Notes: generated from the sequence alone by a model not told the origin. 64,000 nucleotides of DNA from Cellulomonas endophytica (GCF_004123805.1 NZ_RWJX01000017.1:1-64000), one strand, 5' to 3'; positions 6,713-15,224 are shown, counted from the first letter of the stretch. Numbers and translations are program-made.

Positions 6713-9211
6713 TCAGGCCGGCGGCCCTGCGTGGTGGTCCTGCTGCCGTGGCAGTCGCAGCCGCTTGAGCAGCAGCGCGTTGACGGTGACGATGACGGTC
6801 GAGCCGGACATCGACAAGGCGGCGATCTCCGGCCGCAGCATGAGGCCCCAGGCAGAGAAGAACACGCCAGCAGCGATCGGCAGGGCGATGGCGTTGTACC
6901 CGATGGCCCAGGCCAGGTTCTGGTGCTCCTTGCGCATGGTCCCTCGACCGATGCGCATGGCGATCGGGACGTCGAGCGGGTCCGACCGCATCAGCACGAC
7001 GTCTGCGGTCTCGATGGCGACGTCGGTTCCGGCGCCGATCGCGATGCCGACATCCGCCTGCGCGAGAGCCGGGGCGTCATTGACGCCGTCACCGACCATC
7101 GCGACCTTCCTGCCCATCTGCTGCAGCCGGGCCACGTGCGTCGCCTTGTCCTGCGGCAGGACCTCCGCGATGACCCCATCGATCCCGAGCTGGCCCGCGA
7201 TGCGGCGGGCTGTGGCCTCATTGTCGCCCGTCAGCATGACGACCCGGACGCCGGCCTCGTGCAGTGATGTCACGGCGGCGCCGGCGCTCTCCCGGACGGC
7301 ATCCGCCAGGGCGATGACGCCGACGGCGCGGCGGTCGACGGCGACCAGGACCACGGTGCGGCCAGAGGCCGACAGCGCCTCCCGTCGCTCGTCCAGCTCC
7401 CCCAGGCGGATCTGCTCGCTGTCCATCAAGCGGCGGTTGCCGACCAGCACGCGATGGTGCCCCACCGAGGCCGATGCACCGTGCCCGGGCTTGTTCACGA
7501 AGTCGGTCGCAGCGAGCGTGGGCAGCCCCTTCTGCCGGGCGTAGCGGTCGACGGCCCGTGCCAGCGGGTGCTCGGACTCGCGCTCGACAGCCGCAGCCAG
7601 AGCCAACATCTCCTGTTCCTCCATGCCGGCGGCGACCACGTCGGTGACCTCCGGCTCCCCCTTGGTCAAGGTTCCCGTCTTGTCCAGGACCACCGTGTCG
7701 ATGCGCGCGGTGGCCTCGAGCGCCGTCGCGTTCTTGAACAGGACACCTCGACGAGCACCCAGGCCCGTGCCCACCATGATGGCCGTCGGCGTCGCCAGGC
7801 CGAGGGCGTCGGGGCAGGTCACCACGACCACAGTGATGGCGAACAGCATGGCTTGTGCCAGCCCTGCCCCGGCCAGCGTCCAGGCCGCGAATGTCACGGC
7901 GCCGCCGGCGAGGGCGACGAAGACGAGCCAGGACGCAGCGCGGTCCGCCAGGCGCTGGCCGGGCGCCTTGGAGTTCTGGGCCTGCTGCACCAGCTGCACG
8001 ATCTGGGCCAGCGCTGTGTCGGCGCCGACCCGAGTGGCCCGGGCGCGCAAGGCGCCGGTGGTGTTGATGGACGCGCCGATGAGGTTCGCGCCGGGCCCCT
8101 TGGCCACGGGTAGCGACTCGCCCGTGACCATCGACTCGTCGACCTCTGACTCACCTTGCTCGACCACCGCGTCGGTGGGCACCTTCGCACCGGGACGGAT
8201 GAGGAGCAGGTCGCCCACCTGGACCTGGGAGGTCGGGACCTCGACCGGGTGCCCGTCACGGATCACCAGCGCCTGGGATGGCGCCAGTTCGAGCAATGTG
8301 CGCACCGCGTCGTTGGCGCCACCGCGCGCCCGCATCTCCAGCCAGTGGCCCAGGAGCACGAAGGTGGTCAGCACGCTGGCGGCCTCATAGAAGACCTCGC
8401 CGCCGCCGGTCAGGGTCACCACCACGCTGTAGAGCCAGCCGGCGCCGACGGCCACCGCGACGAGCACCATCATGTCCAGCGTGCGTGCGCGGAGAGCTCG
8501 AGCGGCACCGTCGAAGAAGATCCACGCCGAGTAGAAGACGACCGGGATCGACAGCAGCAGCGAGAACACATCGTCGCGCAGCCCGAACGGGGCCGGAGCG
8601 TCGAAGCCGAGCACCTCGCGGCCGATGGGTGACCACAGCAGGATCGCGACGGACAGCAGCGCCGCCACGACGAGGCGGTTGCGCATGTCGCGGGCCATGT
8701 CCGCCATGGACCCGCCCCCGTGGTGACCGCCGTGTCCCATCGCGTCGTGAGCAGCGGGCGCCGCGTCATGCTCGGCGACGTGGTGGGACGTCCGGGGCGG
8801 CATCGCTGTGGGAACGGCGCCTGCCATGACGGTCTCCTCCGACGGGCCGTGACGTTGAGAGGGTGCTGCGTGAAGTGCGTTGCTCACCGCCGCGTGTGCA
8901 GGATCGCCGTGCCGGTCCACGCCGGCGGGCGCGACCTGTGCGACCGCGGTCCTCGGTTCGGCGAGGGGGTGGCACAGGTGCTCAGGCACGGACTGCCCGG
9001 AGCAGTGGAAGCCGCACTCTCTCACCCAGTCGCGTAGCTGGGCCAGGGTCGTCTGGTCTGGGTCGTACATGACGGTCGCGGTCTGCGACGCGGCGCTGGG
9101 CTCGACGGAGACGACCCCGGGACGTCGAAGCAGCGCCCGCTCCACGATGCGCTCCGAGGTGGCCCAGTGCAGTCCTGCCACATTGAGCACTGCTGAACTG
9201 AGTTGCTTCAC
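6713..9211 (-). CDS. Heavy-metal P1B-type ATPase (probable copper exporter)
   Basis: 832 residues. The N-terminus resembles an HMA domain, but the usual GMxCxxC is replaced by GLHWATSERIVE, so it lacks the metal-binding cysteine pair. A His-rich linker follows (MGHGGHHGGG). Actuator motif VTGES, phosphorylation motif DKTGTLTKG, SEHPLA and the hinge MVGDGVNDAPALA are present. The metal-channel motif is TCPDALGLATPTA, with Asp in place of the usual Cys or His. Late motifs GYNAIALP and MSGSTVIVTVNA fit CopA/CopB. I chose GTG 9211 because GAGGGAG precedes it; GTG 9241 is an in-frame alternative. A CsoR-type box (9255-9273) lies just upstream, and copZ is divergent. Confidence 0.9.
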   Translation of the reverse strand: MKQLSSAVLNVAGLHWATSERIVERALLRRPGVVSVEPSAASQTATVMYDPDQTTLAQLRDWVRECGFHCSGQSVPEHLCHPLAEPRTAVAQVAPAGVDRHGDPAHAAVSNALHAAPSQRHGPSEETVMAGAVPTAMPPRTSHHVAEHDAAPAAHDAMGHGGHHGGGSMADMARDMRNRLVVAALLSVAILLWSPIGREVLGFDAPAPFGLRDDVFSLLLSIPVVFYSAWIFFDGAARALRARTLDMMVLVAVAVGAGWLYSVVVTLTGGGEVFYEAASVLTTFVLLGHWLEMRARGGANDAVRTLLELAPSQALVIRDGHPVEVPTSQVQVGDLLLIRPGAKVPTDAVVEQGESEVDESMVTGESLPVAKGPGANLIGASINTTGALRARATRVGADTALAQIVQLVQQAQNSKAPGQRLADRAASWLVFVALAGGAVTFAAWTLAGAGLAQAMLFAITVVVVTCPDALGLATPTAIMVGTGLGARRGVLFKNATALEATARIDTVVLDKTGTLTKGEPEVTDVVAAGMEEQEMLALAAAVERESEHPLARAVDRYARQKGLPTLAATDFVNKPGHGASASVGHHRVLVGNRRLMDSEQIRLGELDERREALSASGRTVVLVAVDRRAVGVIALADAVRESAGAAVTSLHEAGVRVVMLTGDNEATARRIAGQLGIDGVIAEVLPQDKATHVARLQQMGRKVAMVGDGVNDAPALAQADVGIAIGAGTDVAIETADVVLMRSDPLDVPIAMRIGRGTMRKEHQNLAWAIGYNAIALPIAAGVFFSAWGLMLRPEIAALSMSGSTVIVTVNALLLKRLRLPRQQDHHAGPPA

Positions 9212-9254
9212 GATCCGCTCCCTCGTAGAAGACGCCGCCACGTCGCCGTCCCTC

Positions 9255-9273
9255 GATACCCCCGGGGGGTATC
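9255..9273. promoter_or_regulatory. CsoR-type copper operator upstream of the ATPase
   Basis: The palindrome GATACCCCCGGGGGGTATC matches the TACCCC-N-GGGGTA core of actinobacterial CsoR operators. It lies 43 bp upstream of the chosen ATPase start. No csoR gene is present in the window, so the repressor would act in trans. Confidence 0.75.
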
Positions 9274-9315
9274 AAGCCGCACAACTCCAGCGTGGTCGCG
9301 AGGCTTCCCAGGCGC

Positions 9316-9334
9316 CATGAAGGTTCGATGAAGG
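9316..9334 (+). promoter_or_regulatory. Direct-repeat operator, site B (ATPase/copZ intergenic region)
   Basis: CATGAAGGTTCGATGAAGG, with two perfect ATGAA half-sites 11 bp apart. It is oriented toward copZ and lies between the two CsoR boxes, so copper genes here may answer both to CsoR and to the two-component system. Confidence 0.65.
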
Positions 9335-9420
9335 CGTCGGCCGGGGACTCGGTGCTCGCGCTGGTCATAGGGCTGCGCAGGACGGACGCGGCAACAAGCC
9401 GCGCGGCGGCGGGTCGCGCC

Positions 9421-9439
9421 GGTACCCCTTGGGGGTATA
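9421..9439. promoter_or_regulatory. CsoR-type copper operator upstream of copZ
   Basis: GGTACCCCTTGGGGGTATA contains TACCCC and GGGGTA as an inverted repeat. It lies 54 bp before the copZ ATG, and its right half overlaps a possible -10 element (TATAGG). Confidence 0.7.
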
Positions 9440-9493
9440 GGGATGACGGCGAAGAAGGACGCATCGGCGTCCCTTGATGCCAGAGGAGCAGCG

Positions 9494-9718
9494 ATGAGCA
9501 CCGCGACGTATGCCGTCACCGGGATGACCTGCGGCCACTGCGTAGCTTCCGTGACCGAGGAGGTGGGCAAGATCGGTGGTGTCAGCGCGGTGGACGTGGA
9601 TCTGATCAAGGGCGGGATCTCTCAGGTCACCGTCGTCAGCGAGGCACCCGTACCGGAGTCAGTGGTGAGGACCGCTGTGGGTGAGGCCGGCTACGAGGTG
9701 GTGGACGCCACGGCGTGA
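9494..9718 (+). CDS. CopZ-like copper chaperone (HMA domain)
   Basis: A 74-residue single HMA domain with GMTCGHC at residues 9-15, the canonical Cu(I)-binding MxCxxC loop, and the beta-alpha-beta pattern ending EAGYEVVDA. It would bind Cu(I) in the cytoplasm and deliver it to the divergent ATPase. ATG 9494 is preceded by AGAGGAG at good spacing; an upstream in-frame start at 9443 has no ribosome site and would add an unrelated leader. The ATPase's own N-terminal domain has lost its cysteines, so this may be the only classical HMA chaperone in the locus. Confidence 0.93.
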   Translation: MSTATYAVTGMTCGHCVASVTEEVGKIGGVSAVDVDLIKGGISQVTVVSEAPVPESVVRTAVGEAGYEVVDATA

Positions 9719-10016
9719 TCAGTGCGAGCGGGTCGGCGCGTGGCAGGGCTTCGCCGTGCCGGTGGTGTTCGGTCTGGTACCGCTGGCACGGATGTCCCTG
9801 CCGAAGGGGCGATGAGGACGCCCTGATGCGGGCGCCGAACGCCTCGGCGGTAGGGAACCTCAAGCGGTACAGGACTGCTGTCGATAGGCATAGGGCGTCG
9901 AGCCCGCTCGAGGGTGGTACCAGGAGCAAGTTGTCCTCGGACCGCGCGTCCCGCGTCCCGCGTCTCGCGGTCGTGGCGGCTGGTTCGCCGCGCGGATCTG
10001 GGGAGGACGAAGAGAA

Positions 10017-10628
10017 ATGGACAGCATCTCGCGCATCGGGCAGCGGATGGCGGAGATCCAGACCCTGATCGGCGGTCCGCTCGGCTATGCCTCGGCCTCC
10101 GTCGGTGGGGCGGCCTCATCGTCGCCGTCCGGCGCCGCCGGCAGCGCGGGTGCGGCCTCCACGGGGACAGGTTTCGCTGACGCCCTGGACCAGGCCGTCC
10201 GGTCGTCGTCGTCCACCTCGGCCTTGCGCAACGCCCAAGGGGTCCCGGCGGATCTGGCGAAGTTCGGGAACGGCAACGTCCCGACCAGCGCGCTGCAGGA
10301 GGTCGGGGACACCGGGCACCGGTTGTGGGCGCCGGCAGGGGAGGCCCTCGAGGAGCTCCTGGCGACTGCCGCTCGAGATGGTGTCAGCATCGGCATCACC
10401 GATTCCTACCGCTCCTACGCAGCGCAGGTCGACCTGGTCAAGCGCAAGGGCTTGTACTCCCAGGGCGGCTTGGCGGCCGCACCGGGAACGAGCCCGCACG
10501 GTTGGGCGGTGGCGGTCGACCTGGACCTCGACGCACGTGCGCACACCTGGATGCGTGCGAACGCCGACCGTTTCGGCTTCGTGGCGGACACCCCCCGCGA
10601 GCCGTGGCACTGGGTCTTCAAGGCCTGA
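10017..10628 (+). CDS. M15-family D-alanyl-D-alanine carboxypeptidase (VanY-like)
   Basis: 203 residues. The C-terminal half is a VanY/M15 domain: DSYRSYAAQ, then SPHGWAVAVDLD (Zn ligands His and Asp) and EPWHWVF (third ligand region). There is no signal peptide. The N-terminus, ISRIGQRMAEIQTLIGG with a later FADALDQAV, resembles that of murein hydrolases encoded in actinobacterial flagellar clusters, which may mark export by the flagellar route. It would trim stem peptides of peptidoglycan. The upstream 298 bp (9719-10016) show no gene or clear promoter. Confidence 0.8.
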   Translation: MDSISRIGQRMAEIQTLIGGPLGYASASVGGAASSSPSGAAGSAGAASTGTGFADALDQAVRSSSSTSALRNAQGVPADLAKFGNGNVPTSALQEVGDTGHRLWAPAGEALEELLATAARDGVSIGITDSYRSYAAQVDLVKRKGLYSQGGLAAAPGTSPHGWAVAVDLDLDARAHTWMRANADRFGFVADTPREPWHWVFKA

Positions 10629-10951
10629 CCGCAGGCCCTCGCTCCTTTCGCGACCGGCGCCCGGCCGGCGACCGCGCACAGTGGCGTCGGACATCGACTT
10701 ACGCGCCGCCCCCGGTCCCGGTCGAGCTGCTGGCAGCGCGGATGTGTCCTGGGAGCCGCTCCTGGCGACGCGCGCGAGGCGGATGCGGCTCCCGTCCTCC
10801 GCTGAGCGCTTCGACGCGCCCACCACGCCAGGACGATGAAGGTTGGATCAAGAAGGGTGCGTCAACTCCTCGATCCGCTCGCGGCCGCCGATGCTGAGGT
10901 ACCGCACCGGCACGACGGCTTCCGCCGTGCCCGTTGAGAGCAGGTGGACTC
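10629..10951. other. Intergenic region without a gene
   Basis: 323 bp between the carboxypeptidase and the methyltransferase-like gene. Apart from operator site C near its right end I see no coding frame, hairpin or RNA gene. Confidence 0.5.
10835..10853 (+). promoter_or_regulatory. Direct-repeat operator, site C (upstream of the lnt operon)
   Basis: GATGAAGGTTGGATCAAGA has a perfect first ATGAA and a second half ATCAA with one mismatch, 11 bp apart. It is oriented toward the operon starting at 10952, ending 98 bp upstream of the GTG. Confidence 0.55.
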
Positions 10952-11938
10952 GTGAGCGCCAAGCCCCGGCCCGGGCATGACGGCCCTGCTCGGCAGCGCG
11001 CACGCCGCCTTGAGGTGCCCCGCGGCCCTCAGCAGGTGAAGGCGTGGTTGGAGTCCGATCCCGACCTGGAGGAGATGCAGGAACGCTTCCCCGCGGAGTG
11101 GGCGACCGTCCGCGCCAAGCTTCGGGAGTTGGCGTCCCGGGAGGACGACGAGGCCATCGCCGCCTACGTCCAGAGCGTCGCCCGGGCCGCTGCAGGCACC
11201 CGTGGCCCGGGACGAAGCGACGCTTCTGCGCAGGTCTCGTCGGAGGTGCGGCGACGGATGCTGGCAGCCGCCCTGCGGCAGATGTCCCTGTCGAGGGCCA
11301 CGGGGGTGAGCCAGGGCACGGTCCGGTTCAACCTCGTGAACGGGTGGGTGGCCCAGCGGTTGCTGTTCCGGCGTGGACTGGAACGCAAGCCGGTGTCGGT
11401 GCCGTGGTTCCGGCTCGTGTGGCCGCTGCTGCCTCAGCGGCGGTACCTGATGCCGCTGGTGACCCCTCAGGGGATCTACTGCTTCTACAGCAGCGCACTG
11501 ATCCGTCGCCTGGTCCGGTTGATCGATGGGCGCACATGTGTCGAGATCGCCGCGGGCGACGGGACCTTGTCCCGGTTCTTGCGGGCTGCTGGAGTGCCGG
11601 TGCATGCCACGGACGATCACAGCTGGTCACGCACCATCGACTTCCCCGAGGACGTCGAACGCCTCGATGCGCAGGCGGCCCTCGCCCGCTACCGCCCCGC
11701 CGTGGTCCTGTGCTCCTGGCCGCCGGCGGACAACGGCTTCGAACGCTATGTCTTCGGGACCGAGAGCGTGCAGACGTACATCGTCATCGGGACCCGCCAT
11801 CGGTTCGGGTCCGGAGACTTCGCGGGCTACCTGGCGCAGCATGCGTTCGAGATGCGTGAGGAACCGACGCTGAGCCGTCTGGTGCTCCCGCCCGAGCTCG
11901 ACCCGGCCGTCTACGTCTTCGAGCGCCGGCCAGGATGA
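10952..11938 (+). CDS. SAM-methyltransferase-like protein of unknown target
   Basis: 328 residues. The N-terminal half is helical and charged (VKAWLESDPDLEEMQERFP). A middle region begins VPWFRLVWPLLPQRRYLMPLVTP. The C-terminal half has a class I Rossmann pattern: CVEIAAGDGTLSRFL (motif I-like), VHATDD, then VVLCSWPPADNGF, where SWPP resembles the NPPY-type motif of N-methyltransferases. I do not recognise a characterised family or target. GTG 10952 is preceded by AGGTGG; TTG 10934 is an alternative. ATGA overlap with lnt makes it the first gene of the lnt operon. No signal peptide is seen, so it is cytoplasmic. Confidence 0.65.
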   Translation: MSAKPRPGHDGPARQRARRLEVPRGPQQVKAWLESDPDLEEMQERFPAEWATVRAKLRELASREDDEAIAAYVQSVARAAAGTRGPGRSDASAQVSSEVRRRMLAAALRQMSLSRATGVSQGTVRFNLVNGWVAQRLLFRRGLERKPVSVPWFRLVWPLLPQRRYLMPLVTPQGIYCFYSSALIRRLVRLIDGRTCVEIAAGDGTLSRFLRAAGVPVHATDDHSWSRTIDFPEDVERLDAQAALARYRPAVVLCSWPPADNGFERYVFGTESVQTYIVIGTRHRFGSGDFAGYLAQHAFEMREEPTLSRLVLPPELDPAVYVFERRPG

Positions 11939-13689
11939 CCACGGCGACCGACCTCGAAGACGCCCCGCGGGCAGCGGCCCCACGGCTGACCCTCGTCGCC
12001 CTGCTGCAGCGCCGCGGGGGCACGCGACGAGGACCACGGCACCATGCGCTGCGAGCTGGTGCACGCGCCGTGCTGTTCCGGGCAACGCTGGCGGGCGCGG
12101 CAGGCCTGGCGATCGGCGCCGCCTTCCCAGGACGGTCGTGGTGGCCGCTGGCCAGCATCGGCGTGGCTCTGCTGCTGGCTGCGGTGCACGGCTGCCGACC
12201 GACGTGGGCAGCATCGACCGCACTCCTGGCGGGGTCGGTGTTCTTCCTGCCGCATCTGTGGTGGGCGGTCGTGGCCTCGGGCTCGGTCCTGGGCTGGATC
12301 GTGCTCGCCCTCGCGCAGGCGTCCTCGTGGGCGGTGTTCGCCGTGTCCTGGGTCGTGGTGGCGCGCCTTCGCCCCGTGCGGACGCACCCGGGCGCACAGC
12401 CCTGGGTTGCAGCGGTGCTGTGGGTGGCTTTCGAACAGCTGCGCGCACAGTGGCCGCTGGGCGGCTTTCCCTGGGCTCTCCTGGCCTACTCGCAGAGCGA
12501 GAGCCCTCTGCTACGGCTCGCCCCGTGGGGCGGCTCGGCACTGGTGAGCGCAATGGTCGTCGTGCTGGGGGGCTACCTCTACCTGTGCGGCTGGTCGTTG
12601 CGCCGCCGTGCTTTACCTGCCGCCACCCGCAGCCTGGTCGCGGTCCTCGCCCTGTCCGCTGCTGCCGCGCTGACGCCGCACCCCACGCTCGTCGACGCCG
12701 GCACCATGCTGGTCGGCGTCGTGCAGGGCAACGTCCCGGGCCCTGAGCTGAGCGGGGAGCGACGTGCCCGGCAGGTGCTCGAGAACCACGTGCAAGGAAC
12801 ACGAGCCCTCGCCGAGGAGAGCTCGGCGGCCGAGCTGGACCTCGTCCTCTGGCCCGAGAGCTCCACCGACATCGACCCTCGCCGCGATGCTGCGGCGGCA
12901 CGGCGCGTGCAAGCAGCGGCTCTGGCCGTCCAGGCGCCGATCGCAGTGGGCACCCAGCGTTACGTCGCAGACGGCCGTTACAACGAGTACGTGCTGTGGT
13001 CCGCCCAGGAAGGGGCTTCGCCACAGGTCTATGCCAAGCAGCGCCCCGTGCCGTTCGGGGAGTACATCCCGGCCCGCGCGTGGATCCGGCGGCTGACAGC
13101 CGCAGTGGACCAGGTCACCGTGGACATGCTGCCCGGCGAAGGCACCGCCACGCTCGAGGTGCCCGTGCCCCGCCTCGCACGAGCGGTGCCGCTGGCCGTG
13201 GGCATCTGCTTCGAGGTCGCCTTCGACGAGCCGCTGCGAGATGCGGTGCGCGACGGCGGAGAGTTGATCGTCATCCCGACCAACAACGCCTCATTCGGGT
13301 ACACCCAGGAAGCCTCGCAGCAGCTGGCCATGGGACGCTTCCAAGCTGCTCAGCACGGACGTGCCCTCGTGCAGGTCTCCACCGTGGGGCACAGCGCGGT
13401 GATCTCCCCTGAGGGCGACCTGCTGTGGAGCAGCGGGCTGTTCACCAGCGATCGCACCGTCATGCAGGTCCCCCTGCGCACGGGGCTCACCCTGGCGGAC
13501 CGCCTTGGGGCGCTACCCGGTCGCACCGCCGTCGGTGCAGCTGTCGCTCTGCTGGCGGTCGGTGTGCTGACAGGCGGTCCCCCGCGCCGACAGCGCCGCA
13601 CGCTGCGAGGGTGCACCTGGTCCACCCGTGCGCGCGCCGAAGGTGCCGGCGCCGTGCACAGTGCCCCAACGGAAGGGCTTGCCCGCTGA
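11935..13689 (+). CDS. lnt: Apolipoprotein N-acyltransferase
   Basis: 584 residues. About seven N-terminal membrane segments (including WVAFEQLRAQWPLGGFPWALL) are followed by the nitrilase-fold periplasmic domain. Visible catalytic residues: Glu in LVLWPESS, Lys in YAKQRPVPFGEYIP and Cys in VGICFEVAFDE. A final membrane segment follows near residues 520-545. The enzyme transfers a third acyl chain from phospholipid to the N-terminal Cys of lipoproteins. It overlaps the preceding gene by ATGA, and an M23 peptidase starts 3 bp after its stop. It is downstream of operator site C. Its place inside a copper island is unusual. Confidence 0.92.
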   Translation: MTTATDLEDAPRAAAPRLTLVALLQRRGGTRRGPRHHALRAGARAVLFRATLAGAAGLAIGAAFPGRSWWPLASIGVALLLAAVHGCRPTWAASTALLAGSVFFLPHLWWAVVASGSVLGWIVLALAQASSWAVFAVSWVVVARLRPVRTHPGAQPWVAAVLWVAFEQLRAQWPLGGFPWALLAYSQSESPLLRLAPWGGSALVSAMVVVLGGYLYLCGWSLRRRALPAATRSLVAVLALSAAAALTPHPTLVDAGTMLVGVVQGNVPGPELSGERRARQVLENHVQGTRALAEESSAAELDLVLWPESSTDIDPRRDAAAARRVQAAALAVQAPIAVGTQRYVADGRYNEYVLWSAQEGASPQVYAKQRPVPFGEYIPARAWIRRLTAAVDQVTVDMLPGEGTATLEVPVPRLARAVPLAVGICFEVAFDEPLRDAVRDGGELIVIPTNNASFGYTQEASQQLAMGRFQAAQHGRALVQVSTVGHSAVISPEGDLLWSSGLFTSDRTVMQVPLRTGLTLADRLGALPGRTAVGAAVALLAVGVLTGGPPRRQRRTLRGCTWSTRARAEGAGAVHSAPTEGLAR

Positions 13690-13691
13690 TC

Positions 13692-15122
13692 ATGCGCGAT
13701 CCTGCTGCTCCTCTCATCCTCGCCGTTCGGTCTCGACGTCTGCGGCCAGCGCTGATAGCGGTCGTGCTTGCCGCAGGTGTGCTCGTTCCCGTCCTGCCTG
13801 TGCAGGCCGTGGGCGAGGACCCCGACGGTCTGCGCGAGCAGGACCAGGCGGCCGAGCAGCGGCAGGCCCAGGTGCGCGAATCGATCGAGGACCTGAGTGC
13901 CGACCTGGCTCAGGTCGTGCTCGAGCTGGAGAACACGCGCGCGCAGGTACCTGCCGCTGAAGCTGCCCTGCAGCGGTCTCGCCAGGCCGAGGACCTGGCG
14001 GTGCGGGAAGCCGACATGGTCGGGCGACAGCTGCAGGATGCCCGCGACGAGCAGGCCGTCATCAGCGAGAAGGTGCGCGTCGGACAGGAAGCGGCCGAAC
14101 AGGCGCGCACCTCCTTGGCCGAGCTGGCTCGACGGGCCTACCGCGGGGAGGCCACGGCCAGCGAGCTCGCGGCCGTGATGCAACCCGCGCGGCTGAGCGG
14201 CCAGGCGCGTGACACGGCCCTGCTGTCCGCGGCGCAACGCGCCCAGTCCCGGGTCTTCGCCCGCCTGCAGGAGCAGGCGAGCGCGGGGCGATCCGCCCAG
14301 TTCCGGCTCGAGAGCGTGCAGGAGCGGGTCGCCCAGCTCAAGGCAGAGGCTGACCAACGCGCCCAAGAGGCAGCTGCAGCCCGTCAGGAGGCAGTGCTGC
14401 AACGCGACCGGCTGGACGAGCTGCTTGCCTCGCAGAGTGAGCAGGAGGCTGTGATGGCCTCGAAGGTGACGCAGGCAGAGTCGGAGGAAGCGCGGATCCA
14501 GGCCGAGCGGGATGCGATCGCACGCGAGCTCGAAGCGATCGCGGAGCAGCAGCGCAACGCCGCTGCTGCCGCAGCAGCAGCAGCTGCAGCAGCAGAGGCC
14601 GCCGCGGCGGCGGCCGGACCCCCACAGGCAGCGCCGGCACCCATGCCGGCACCCGCGCCAGCAGCTCCGCCGGCCGCTCCGCCCGCAGCTCCGCTCGCGG
14701 GGGCCGGTGCTGGCGCGATGTTCGGCAATCCGACGGCCACGACGCCCATGTACGTCACCAGTGAGTACGGCAACCGGCTGCACCCGATCCTGAAGATCAT
14801 GCGGCTGCATGCTGGTATCGATCTGCGCGCGTACTGCGGCACCCCGATCTACGCGGCTCGGGACGGTCTGGTGCGCTGGGCGCAATGGCGCAACGGCTTT
14901 GGGAACCAGGTGATGCTCGACCACGGCTTGGTGGAGGGAAGGCTGCTAGCCACCAGCTACAACCATCTGACCAGCTGGGTCGTAGGTGGTGGGCAGCAGG
15001 TGCGCAAGGGTCAGCTCGTCGGCTACTCCGGCAACACGGGGCTATCGGGCGCCTGCCACCTGCACTTCGAGGTCTACCGCGACGGCACGACCGTCAACCC
15101 CCGACCGCTGCTGGGAATGTGA
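13692..15122 (+). CDS. M23-family peptidoglycan endopeptidase with coiled coil (EnvC/RipC-like)
   Basis: 476 residues. A signal peptide ends at about VLPVQA (residues 1-38), then a long coiled coil of Gln/Glu/Ala-rich heptads (about 45-290), an Ala/Pro linker encoded by a GCA-rich run, and a C-terminal LytM/M23 domain. Zn-site residues are RLHAGID and HLHFEV, with SYNHL between. The C-terminal 120 residues are strikingly like those of the chromosomal paralogue at 32251-33606. ATG 13692 follows lnt by 3 bp, so it is probably co-transcribed. No FtsEX partner is encoded nearby, which leaves open how it is activated. Confidence 0.9.
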   Translation: MRDPAAPLILAVRSRRLRPALIAVVLAAGVLVPVLPVQAVGEDPDGLREQDQAAEQRQAQVRESIEDLSADLAQVVLELENTRAQVPAAEAALQRSRQAEDLAVREADMVGRQLQDARDEQAVISEKVRVGQEAAEQARTSLAELARRAYRGEATASELAAVMQPARLSGQARDTALLSAAQRAQSRVFARLQEQASAGRSAQFRLESVQERVAQLKAEADQRAQEAAAARQEAVLQRDRLDELLASQSEQEAVMASKVTQAESEEARIQAERDAIARELEAIAEQQRNAAAAAAAAAAAAEAAAAAAGPPQAAPAPMPAPAPAAPPAAPPAAPLAGAGAGAMFGNPTATTPMYVTSEYGNRLHPILKIMRLHAGIDLRAYCGTPIYAARDGLVRWAQWRNGFGNQVMLDHGLVEGRLLATSYNHLTSWVVGGGQQVRKGQLVGYSGNTGLSGACHLHFEVYRDGTTVNPRPLLGM

Positions 15123-15161
15123 CAGCCCGAGCCGGTGAGGCCCGCGAGCACGATGAGAGAA

Positions 15162-15203
15162 GGGCGGTGTTCCCGAGCCGGCCAGGGCTCGAGAACACCG
15201 CCC
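15162..15203. terminator. Bidirectional hairpin terminator
   Basis: An 18-bp stem (15162-15179 with 15186-15203, one mismatch) and 6-nt loop lie between the convergent M23 and DUF305 genes. There is no long U tract, as is common in high-GC actinobacteria. Confidence 0.75.
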
Positions 15204-15224
15204 GAGGGCGACAGCCTGAGAGGC

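Noticed and set aside
9719-10016. Second c-di-AMP riboswitch upstream of the VanY-like gene
   Set aside because: GGGAACC is present, but the other conserved blocks (GGGTGAA, CCGAACCCGxCAGCT) are missing.
14560-14700. GCA/GCC-rich repetitive DNA suggestive of a satellite or CRISPR-like repeat
   Set aside because: It is in-frame coding for the Ala/Pro linker of the M23 protein; there are no spacers.
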